DNA from: Phycisphaerales bacterium UBA1910
GTDB lineage: Bacteria; Planctomycetota; Phycisphaerae; Phycisphaerales; UBA1924
NCBI GenBank assembly: GCA_002337545.1
Contig: DDGE01000060.1
Span: forward strand, 48,653-58,450
DNA length: 9,798 nt
Direction: 5' to 3'
Shown piece by piece: positions 1-4,986 of the stretch (positions are counted from its first letter, which is position 1; each line of letters starts with the position of its first letter). The notes beneath the pieces are model-generated. The model had not been told where the DNA came from, did no database searches, and saw nothing but the letters and a program-made list of their open reading frames with translations. The position numbers and the translations under genes were made by a program.

Positions 1-190
1 GGTGGAGTCTATTGCAGCGTGCAATCAGCTCTTCAGTTCTTCCGGCGAGTGCTGAAACAACGGCGATGACTTGCCATCCGTCACGCCTCCAGCGGTAGAT
101 CTCATGCACAGCTATGCGGAGTTTATCTTCATCGAGCAGCACCGACCCCCCAAACTTGAGGACGATGCGCTTTGTGTTCTGATCAGGCAT
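1..190 (-). CDS. Aspartokinase-type protein, N-terminal fragment (possibly bifunctional aspartokinase/homoserine dehydrogenase)
   Basis: Translation on the minus strand from the ATG at 190–188 begins MPDQNTKRIVLKFGGSVLL and stays open to the window edge (63 residues). KFGGS at residues 12–16 is the ATP/aspartate-binding signature of the amino-acid-kinase fold in aspartokinases. VVSALAGRTEELI at about residues 42–54 matches the second conserved aspartokinase block (VVSAMxGxT). Aspartokinase phosphorylates aspartate, the first step towards Lys, Thr and Met. The start overlaps the end of the upstream metB-type gene by 8 nt, so the two are almost certainly co-transcribed and translationally coupled, like the metB–metL pair of enterobacteria. 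Because the C-terminus is missing, I cannot tell a monofunctional kinase from a fusion with homoserine dehydrogenase; the metB neighbour makes a fusion or MetL-like role plausible. The kinase identification is well supported, the exact type is not. Confidence 0.8.
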   Translation of the reverse strand, partial: MPDQNTKRIVLKFGGSVLLDEDKLRIAVHEIYRWRRDGWQVIAVVSALAGRTEELIARCNRLH

Positions 191-1406
191 GGACTGCTTC
201 CTCTGTCTGGGGACACGGCGATTGAGAAGCCAGCGCAAGCGCATGTTCAATGTCGTTGAGAAGCTCATGCGTCGGTTCCAGTCCCACTGACAGGCGGAGC
301 AGGCCGTCCGTGATCCCCGCGCTCTCCCGCTGGGCGGGTGGGACATCGGCATGTGTCATGGATGCGGGGTGCGTGATGAGTGTCTCGACCGAACCGACAT
401 GCTCGACAAGTGTGCAAAGCCGCAACGACTCAACGAATGTGCAGGCGGCCTCGTATCCTCCCTCGATCTCGAAGGAGACCACCGCGCCATGTCCGTCCAG
501 GTGCTGACGATTCGCGATCGCCGCGGCGTTTCCCTCTGCGAGTGAGGGATGGAATACGCGCGAAATGCCTGAGATTTCTGAGAGTCGTTGAGCGATTTGT
601 TCGGCGCTCGCTGATTGTGCACGGATGCGTAGCGGGAGCGTCTTCACCCCGTTGGTCGTGAGCCAGCCGTTGAATGGAGACTGTATTGCGCCCGTACACT
701 TGCGAATGAAGCGGACTCGTTCGAGGAGCTGCGTGTGCTTTGAAACGAGAGAGCCGCCGAGCGCAACGGAATGGCCGTCGATAAACTTTGTTGTTGAATA
801 CACGGAGATATCCGCGCCATGATCGAGAGGGCGTTGCAGTATGGGGGTAAGGAATGTGTTGTCTACCGCGAGTATCACCCCATGATCGCTTGCGATTCTC
901 GCGCATGCTTGGATATCAGTGAGCGCGAGCGTTGGGTTCGCGGGGGTCTCGATGAAGAGCAGTTCGGTGTTGGGGCGGATTGAGCTCCGGATTTCCTCGA
1001 GGTTTGTTGAATCGACAAATGTAGTCGAAATGTCCAGGTCAGAGAGGAGTTGTTGAAGGAGTCGCGTTGTGCCACCGTACACGCCCCTCCCGCAAACGAC
1101 ATGATCTCCAGCTCGAAGAATGCTGAGGAACAGGGCGGTTTCTGCAGCGAGCCCCGTACCGAAGCAGACCGCCGGCGGGGCGTCCTCAAGTGCACCAAGC
1201 GTTTGTTCAAGTGTTGTCACGCTCGGGTTCGAGACGCGTGAATACTGGTGCTGTGGGTCCGATCCCACTCCAGTACGCTGAAATGTCGTGGACTGAGCGA
1301 TTGGTGGAACGAGCGGCGAACCGTCTACGCTCGCGTTCCCTCGATTCAAGCAGATCGAGTCCGCAGAGAGCCGTGCGACTGAAACATTTTCTGTGAGTGA
1401 TCCCAT
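183..1406 (-). CDS. metB: Cystathionine gamma-synthase-type PLP enzyme (Cys/Met metabolism family)
   Basis: A 407-residue member of the Cys/Met-metabolism PLP-dependent family (fold type I), close to the usual 380–410 aa. Visible landmarks are YSRVSNPS (55–62, the YSR that contacts the neighbouring subunit's PLP phosphate), FGTGLAAETA (82–91), YGGTTRLL (110–117), ETPANPT (153–159), AVDNTFLTP (180–188, Asp182 binds the PLP ring nitrogen) and STTKFIDGHS (204–213, Lys207 the Schiff-base lysine). It lacks the active-site Cys that methionine gamma-lyases carry after the YG motif. Family members include cystathionine gamma-synthase, gamma-lyase and O-acyl-homoserine sulfhydrylase. A SAM riboswitch in front and an aspartokinase behind favour a biosynthetic role, joining an activated homoserine to cysteine or sulfide. 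The frame stays open upstream to 1583, but the ATG at 1406 has AAGGAG 8 nt upstream and leaves the riboswitch untranslated, so I chose it. Choice among the sister activities is uncertain. Confidence 0.85.
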   Translation of the reverse strand: MGSLTENVSVARLSADSICLNRGNASVDGSPLVPPIAQSTTFQRTGVGSDPQHQYSRVSNPSVTTLEQTLGALEDAPPAVCFGTGLAAETALFLSILRAGDHVVCGRGVYGGTTRLLQQLLSDLDISTTFVDSTNLEEIRSSIRPNTELLFIETPANPTLALTDIQACARIASDHGVILAVDNTFLTPILQRPLDHGADISVYSTTKFIDGHSVALGGSLVSKHTQLLERVRFIRKCTGAIQSPFNGWLTTNGVKTLPLRIRAQSASAEQIAQRLSEISGISRVFHPSLAEGNAAAIANRQHLDGHGAVVSFEIEGGYEAACTFVESLRLCTLVEHVGSVETLITHPASMTHADVPPAQRESAGITDGLLRLSVGLEPTHELLNDIEHALALASQSPCPQTEEAVHA

Positions 1407-1428
1407 GCTGTGAACTCCTTCACAGCAT
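1405..1428 (-). promoter_or_regulatory. Perfect RBS hairpin: 10-bp arms, Shine-Dalgarno in the loop
   Basis: On the mRNA of the metB-type gene the arms are ATGCTGTGAA (1428–1419) and TTCACAGCAT (1414–1405), perfectly complementary, with a 4-nt loop GGAG (1418–1415). The loop is the core of the Shine-Dalgarno AAGGAG. The first two bases of the start codon (1406–1404) lie in the 3' arm. With the SAM riboswitch about 75 nt upstream, this is the natural candidate for a translational expression platform, though the rearrangement linking the two is not obvious. It could alternatively be a protein-binding palindrome in DNA. The structure is certain; the function is inferred. Confidence 0.7.
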
Positions 1429-1501
1429 CGAGAGCTTCCAGTGTTGGCATGGTGTGCAGCGGCCATCGCTGCGAGTTTTGGCAATCCCGAGTGATCGGGT
1501 G

Positions 1502-1603
1502 CCCACATCGTTCCCCATGCCGGGGCTGGTCTCGGCACCGTGGCTTGTGCAGCTCGGTTGCCGCCCGGGACCTTTTGAGACATCCCGGGACTCTTGATGC
1601 AAG
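1502..1603 (-). promoter_or_regulatory. SAM-I-clan (S-box-like) riboswitch aptamer with short P2
   Basis: On the minus strand all core elements appear in order. P1 is CUUGCAUC (1603–1596) with GAUGUGGG (1509–1502), including G·U pairs. J1/2 is AAGAG (1595–1591). P2 is CCCGGGA (1589–1583) with UCCCGGG (1570–1564). The conserved GGCAACC (1562–1556) pairs with GGUGCC (1539–1534) as P3. J3/4 contains GAGAC (1533–1529), which is perfectly complementary to GUCUC (1581–1577) in the P2 loop, reproducing the SAM-I pseudoknot. P4 is CCCC (1525–1522) with GGGG (1516–1513), followed by AAC and the P1 strand. This matches the SAM-I core (AGAG, GGCAACC, GGUGC, CC, GA). P2 is a plain 7-bp stem with a 12-nt loop and no room for the usual kink-turn, as in SAM-IV and SAM-I/IV relatives, but P4 is kept. 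The aptamer precedes a metB-type gene, as expected for feedback by S-adenosylmethionine. Confidence 0.88.
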
Positions 1604-1610
1604 TGCCCAG

Positions 1611-1638
1611 AGCTTACAACAGCGAGCGTGATTGTCAA
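1611..1638 (-). promoter_or_regulatory. Probable sigma-70 promoter of the metB-type operon
   Basis: A perfect -35 hexamer TTGACA lies at 1638–1633 on the minus strand. Sixteen nucleotides later TAAGCT (1616–1611) is a modest -10. Transcription would begin near 1603–1605, exactly where riboswitch P1 starts, which supports the assignment. The -10 is weak (3 of 6 consensus bases); a neighbouring register such as TGTAAG is possible. Confidence 0.55.
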
Positions 1639-1669
1639 GCCGAAACGGTCTCATTTTCTTGTGCGTGAG

Positions 1670-1688
1670 ATTATTGGGAAGCAATAAT
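1670..1688. repeat. AT-rich inverted repeat upstream of the met promoter
   Basis: ATTATTG (1670–1676) and CAATAAT (1682–1688) are perfect 7-bp arms around a 5-nt spacer. The repeat lies about 32 nt upstream of the TTGACA box. It has the dimensions of a dimeric-regulator site, but there is no direct evidence of function and chance is possible in AT-rich DNA. Confidence 0.35.
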
Positions 1689-1696
1689 GGAGTAAA

Positions 1697-1733
1697 TGAT
1701 TGCATTTGAAATGTTTGCGGCAGGATGCAATCA
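1697..1733. repeat. Long-spaced inverted repeat TGATTGCAT / ATGCAATCA
   Basis: Nine-bp perfect arms at 1697–1705 and 1725–1733 are separated by 19 nt. A further GATGCA occurs at 1739–1744, 15 nt from the GATGCA at 1724–1729. The repeat lies between the terminator of the regulator gene and the met promoter. It could be a pair of binding sites upstream of the met operon; no known motif was recognised. The rest of 1740–1827 shows nothing I can name. Confidence 0.3.
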
Positions 1734-1827
1734 GATGTGATGCAGGTTCTCTTTGAAATGATGCTGAGGTCATTGAAGAGTTGAGTCGGGATTGGGGTTC
1801 ACTCCAATATTTGCCGTACGAAACAGG

Positions 1828-1851
1828 CCCAAGGGTGTGCCAGCCCTTGGG
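1828..1851 (-). terminator. Probable intrinsic terminator of the RpiR-family gene
   Basis: CCCAAGGG and CCCTTGGG are perfect 8-bp arms around an 8-nt loop, starting 29 nt after the stop codon of the regulator gene. On the minus strand the stem is followed by CCTGTTTCG, a short and imperfect U-tract. Position and stem strength suit a terminator; the weak tail lowers confidence. Confidence 0.5.
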
Positions 1852-1879
1852 TTCGATGGTATGAATAATATGGGTTTGA

Positions 1880-2737
1880 TTAAGTCTGCGGGCTGCGGCC
1901 AGGCCGTGGGGAGTATTCAAGATATGTCCCCGTCGCGCGCCAGATAGTCTCGAGTTGATCGATGTGCTGCTCGGCTTCGCTCCCGAGCTCGTGGGCGATC
2001 TGAGCGACGATCAACTCACTCATGAGCACTGAACTGACTGAGCTGTCGAACGGGCCAACAGCTGGGATCCTGAGCTCGACCCAGTTCTTGGTCAGGGATG
2101 CGAGCGGCGAGAGTGGTCCATCTGTGACCGCGATGAGGGGAACTCCGAGCTCAGACATGGTTCGAGCCGAGGTGATGGAGTTGTGCCGATAACGAGCGAA
2201 GTCATACACGACGACGATGTCGGATTTGTTGGCACTGCTCAGGTCGCGTCCTGTTGAGTGCTCGCCAACAAGGTGTACCCCCGAACGCAGCATCGACATG
2301 CCGCTCTGCAAGACCAGAGCGCCCGCTTTGGAAGTTTCCCCAGTCAGGATCCAGACCTGTCCTGCTTTTGCGATAGATTGGGCGATACGACGAAATCGAT
2401 GCGTATCCGCGAACTCAAAGAGGGTATCCAGGGCGTTGAACACACCTGCACGCACTGGTGCCAAGGAACTCTCGCGATGTCGGATCCGATGGCTGGGATT
2501 GTTGAGTTGGTTCGATAACCCATCTCGGATCGTTCTTTGGAGCTCGCTGTACCCATCGAACCCGAGTTTGTTCGCGAATCGGACGATAGAGGGTTTACTC
2601 GTTTCCGCACGCTCCGCCAGGTCCGAAACCGTGCCAAACGCGAGCAGGGTCGGGTCGGCAAGCACGATCTCTGCGATTCGACGCTCTGTCGGCGTCAGTT
2701 TATCGTTGACTTTCGCGATGAATTCCTGGATCGGCAT
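1880..2737 (-). CDS. RpiR/MurR-family transcriptional regulator (HTH + SIS)
   Basis: A 285-residue protein with the standard architecture of the family. The N-terminal HTH_6 domain (about 1–77) includes LTPTERRIAEIVL (14–26) and TVSDLAERAETSKPSIVRF (36–54), then GFDGYSELQ (59–67). A C-terminal SIS sugar-isomerase-type domain spans about 110–255. These proteins bind DNA as dimers or tetramers and usually sense phosphosugars through the SIS domain. Here the first SIS loop reads GETSKAGA (133–140) rather than the usual GxGxS, so the ligand may not be a typical sugar phosphate. The gene is divergent from the aminomutase operon and faces it across 105 nt containing palindromic elements, so local control of that operon plus autoregulation is the simplest reading. 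The ATG start has AAGGG 4 nt upstream. The regulator family is secure; ligand and targets are inferred. Confidence 0.9.
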   Translation of the reverse strand: MPIQEFIAKVNDKLTPTERRIAEIVLADPTLLAFGTVSDLAERAETSKPSIVRFANKLGFDGYSELQRTIRDGLSNQLNNPSHRIRHRESSLAPVRAGVFNALDTLFEFADTHRFRRIAQSIAKAGQVWILTGETSKAGALVLQSGMSMLRSGVHLVGEHSTGRDLSSANKSDIVVVYDFARYRHNSITSARTMSELGVPLIAVTDGPLSPLASLTKNWVELRIPAVGPFDSSVSSVLMSELIVAQIAHELGSEAEQHIDQLETIWRATGTYLEYSPRPGRSPQT

Positions 2738-2758
2738 GTTGCCCTTCCCCTGAACCGT

Positions 2759-2797
2759 GTGTTACACTTGCTTGCTGCGAGTGTACACTCGGTTACA
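2759..2797. promoter_or_regulatory. Operator array in the divergent promoter region
   Basis: CGAGTGTACACTCG (2778–2791) is a perfect 14-bp palindrome. A related odd palindrome GTGTTACAC lies at 2759–2767. The two centres are about 21.5 bp apart, close to two helical turns. GTTACA occurs in direct orientation at 2761–2766 and 2792–2797, 31 bp apart, about three turns. All lie between the RpiR-family gene and the aminomutase operon. Phased, related palindromes of this kind suit binding of a RpiR-type multimer on one face of the helix. The arrangement is seen directly; the binding protein is inferred. Confidence 0.65.
2761..2789 (+). promoter_or_regulatory. Candidate promoter of the aminomutase operon
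   Basis: GTTACA (2761–2766, 4 of 6 matches to TTGACA) and TACACT (2784–2789, 4 of 6 matches to TATAAT) are separated by exactly 17 nt. Transcription would start near 2796, giving a leader of roughly 47 nt. Both boxes are embedded in the palindromic operator elements, so a bound regulator would block polymerase. Other registers cannot be excluded. Confidence 0.4.
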
Positions 2798-2829
2798 GAG
2801 TTCGCCAATCCCATTTGTCCTATTTGTGC

Positions 2830-2834
2830 AGGAG
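2830..2834 (+). promoter_or_regulatory. Ribosome binding site fixing the aminomutase start
   Basis: AGGAG lies 8 nt before the ATG at 2843. The reading frame is open for a further 102 codons upstream, running antisense through the divergent regulator gene, so this site decides the start. Confidence 0.8.
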
Positions 2835-2842
2835 CAACCCGC

Positions 2843-4267
2843 ATGTCTGACGCATACACCCCAACCGCGAAAGAGCAGGCTTTCCTTGAGAAGGTTGAGA
2901 GCCCCTCGTACCAGCGCGAGATCATCAACGGGATCGCACCGTTTCTCAATGGTAAAGCACCCGAAGAACTCCAAGGGTTCTACGGCGAGCAGGAGCTCGT
3001 CCAGCTCGGTGGGTTGAAGGGCAGCGAACGGGATGTGGAGAAACGCATGCCCGTTAAGGTCACTCGCCATTACGCGGATCTCGCCCGACAGAGCATGCCC
3101 ATGCAGCGCTTGGTGAAAGCGAGCCCCGACGAGACTCAGGATCTTGCGGGGTCAGAGGATCCCGGGAATCAGATGGATTACTCACCCGTCGAGGGGTTGC
3201 TCCACAAGTATGAGATGGGGTTGATGTATGTGGTCTCGACTTGCTCGGCGCATTGCCGGTTCTGTTATCGCGAAGAACTGATCGCGCGAAAAGAGATCAA
3301 GAGAAAAGATGGTACCGTCGCGAAGAAGGGGCTCGCGAAGATCCCCGAGATCACCGCGTACATCCGCGAGTTCAACGCGAAGGTCGAGGAGAATGGCGGC
3401 ACGCACCCAGAGTCCGGACGACAGAAACTCCGTGAAATCCTGCTTTCGGGTGGCGACCCTATGGTCCTCAATAACGCGAAGCTCGCGGCATGGCTCGCGG
3501 CACTGGCGGAATCGGGTATTGAATCGATCCGAATCGGTACCAAGGAGATGGCGTTCTATCCCAAGCGATTCGACGAGACTTTCCTTTCGATGCTCGATCA
3601 GTTCCATGATGCCTACCCTGAGGTCGGCGTTCATTTCATGGTTCATTTCGAGCACCCCGATGAGTTCCTCGCGAAGGACGAAGATGGGAACTACATCCGG
3701 AACAAGCACGGCGTATGCAAGTGGGTCGATGATACAGAAATGGCGATGATCGGCCTGCTCTCGCGGAGCTGGATCACTGTTGAAAACCAGACCCCGATCA
3801 TTAAGGACATCAATGATGATCCCGATGCACTCCGTCTTATGCAGCGTGAGATGAAGCGTGTGGGCGCTGAGAACCATTACTTCTTCTGCGGTCGAGACAT
3901 TGTCGCCTATCGTGCGTTCAACATCCCCATCGAAAAGGCGTGGGAGATCCACAATGAGTCGCAGAAGGAGCTCTCGGGCGTCGAGGCACACGCTCGCCTT
4001 TCAATCACGCACTACAAGGGTAAGACAGAAGTTGTCGCAGTCACCAATGAGCCCATCGCGGGGCTCCCCGGCAGTGAGAACGGAGTTGTGATCTTCAAGC
4101 TACTACGCAACGCGGGTACTGCGCCCGACCGGTTCAAAGTCTGTATTGTCGGGCGCAATCCGGAAGCGGTCTGGTTTGATGATTACGAGGATCGTGTTCT
4201 CTTTGATGAGGCGGGGCTCTTTGACTACGCCCGTGTGAAGGATGCGAAGACTCTCGCAGCAAACTGA
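2843..4267 (+). CDS. kamA: KamA-family radical SAM 2,3-aminomutase, substrate probably not lysine
   Basis: A 474-residue radical SAM, PLP-dependent aminomutase, which moves an amino group from C2 to C3 of an amino acid. C134SAHC138RFC141 is the CxxxCxxC 4Fe-4S motif. Arg143 matches the Clostridium lysine 2,3-aminomutase (LAM) carboxylate-binding Arg134. LSGGDP (201–206) is the SAM-binding glycine motif. VENQTPIIKDIND (313–325) matches LAM NQSVLLRGVND. Lys394 in GKTEV is the likely PLP lysine (LAM Lys337). By hand alignment, LAM Asp293, which binds the lysine epsilon-amino group, is Arg351 here, and Asp330 is also not conserved. The C-terminal CxCxxC zinc cysteines are absent, and insertions of about 20 residues follow the cluster motif and the HFEHP motif. 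First gene of an operon with CoA-transferase and aminotransferase genes, 8 nt before the next. Substrate candidates are glutamate or 2-aminoadipate; a divergent lysine enzyme is not excluded. Confidence 0.85.
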   Translation: MSDAYTPTAKEQAFLEKVESPSYQREIINGIAPFLNGKAPEELQGFYGEQELVQLGGLKGSERDVEKRMPVKVTRHYADLARQSMPMQRLVKASPDETQDLAGSEDPGNQMDYSPVEGLLHKYEMGLMYVVSTCSAHCRFCYREELIARKEIKRKDGTVAKKGLAKIPEITAYIREFNAKVEENGGTHPESGRQKLREILLSGGDPMVLNNAKLAAWLAALAESGIESIRIGTKEMAFYPKRFDETFLSMLDQFHDAYPEVGVHFMVHFEHPDEFLAKDEDGNYIRNKHGVCKWVDDTEMAMIGLLSRSWITVENQTPIIKDINDDPDALRLMQREMKRVGAENHYFFCGRDIVAYRAFNIPIEKAWEIHNESQKELSGVEAHARLSITHYKGKTEVVAVTNEPIAGLPGSENGVVIFKLLRNAGTAPDRFKVCIVGRNPEAVWFDDYEDRVLFDEAGLFDYARVKDAKTLAAN

Positions 4268-4275
4268 GTAACGAC

Positions 4276-4986
4276 ATGATAAGCAAACAAGTGTCTTCAC
4301 CGGCCGAGGCGCTCGCGGATGTCTTCGACGGCGCCGTCGTTATGGTCAGCGGGTTTGGCGAGGCCGGGAGTCCCATCGAACTCATCCATGCGCTCATCGA
4401 TCAAGGGGCGAAGGACCTGACCGTTGTCAGCAATAACTGCGGCAGCGGGGAGGTTGGGCTTGCGGCTTTACTCAAAGCAGGCCGGGTCCGCAAAGTCGTT
4501 TGCTCGTTCCCACGAACGGCGAACTCGACCGTTTTTCCTGATCTGTACCACTCGGGAAAGATTGAACTCGAGCTCGTTCCTCAGGGGACACTCGCGGAGC
4601 GCATCCGTGCTGGCGGCGCAGGGATCCCCGCGTTCTTTACTCCCGCTGCCGTAGGAACCCCGCTTGCGGAGGGGAAGGAGTCCCGGGAGTTTGATGGCAA
4701 GACCTATCTCATGGAGCGTGGGCTCAAGGCCGACTTCGCACTCATCAAAGGGAAAACCGCGGATACGCACGGGAATGTGATCTTCAACAAAACCGCACGC
4801 AACTTCGGCCCCATCATGGCCATGGGCTCGAACACCGCAATCGTCCAAGTTGAAGATGTGGTCGAGCCCGGACAGATCGACCCGGAGATCGTCGTGTCGC
4901 CAGGTATTTTCGTGGATCGTGTGGTTCAAGTCGCGCAGCCAGCACACGAATCAGAACTCGTCGCAGCAGGAGTGTCGTACCCATGA
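4276..4986 (+). CDS. pcaI: 3-oxoacid CoA-transferase subunit A, 3-oxoadipate (PcaI) type
   Basis: A 236-residue alpha subunit of a family I CoA-transferase, which with subunit B moves CoA from succinyl-CoA to a 3-oxo acid. Seen: GFGEAGSPIELI (26–37), LTVVSNNCGSGEVGLAALL (48–66), VPQGTLAERIRAGGAGIPAF (101–120), and NFGPIMAMGSNTAIVQVE (176–193). The stretch VVCSFPRTANSTVFPDLY (74–91) carries the FPR…VF…LY signature of 3-oxoadipate CoA-transferase PcaI, where acetoacetate-type SCOT/ScoA proteins have a YVGEN-type sequence, so a longer or dicarboxylic 3-oxo acid is favoured. The gene starts 8 nt after the aminomutase stop and overlaps subunit B by 4 nt (ATGA), so the subunits are translationally coupled. 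No strong Shine-Dalgarno is seen, consistent with coupling to the preceding gene. The family is certain; the 3-oxoadipate preference rests on remembered PcaI sequence. Confidence 0.9.
   Translation: MISKQVSSPAEALADVFDGAVVMVSGFGEAGSPIELIHALIDQGAKDLTVVSNNCGSGEVGLAALLKAGRVRKVVCSFPRTANSTVFPDLYHSGKIELELVPQGTLAERIRAGGAGIPAFFTPAAVGTPLAEGKESREFDGKTYLMERGLKADFALIKGKTADTHGNVIFNKTARNFGPIMAMGSNTAIVQVEDVVEPGQIDPEIVVSPGIFVDRVVQVAQPAHESELVAAGVSYP

Noticed and set aside
71..259. 62-codon plus-strand frame across the metB/aspartokinase junction
   Set aside because: It is antisense to the conserved KFGGS region of the aspartokinase-type gene and shows no recognisable protein features.
1486..1499. CCCGA/TCGGG hairpin just after the riboswitch as an intrinsic terminator
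   Set aside because: The 5-bp stem is not followed by a U-tract (ATTGCC follows), so transcription termination here is unconvincing.
1407..1583. N-terminal extension of the metB-type protein by 59 residues (start at 1583)
   Set aside because: The extension overlaps the riboswitch P2–P4 region, has no family similarity, and the ATG at 1406 has a well-spaced AAGGAG.
2537..2842. 102-codon upstream extension of the aminomutase frame
   Set aside because: It runs antisense through the RpiR-family gene and the operator region; the ATG at 2843 has AGGAG 8 nt upstream and fits the family start.
3182..3991. 269-codon open frame on the minus strand inside the aminomutase gene
   Set aside because: It is antisense to strongly conserved radical SAM motifs and its translation matches no family I know; it is a by-product of codon bias.
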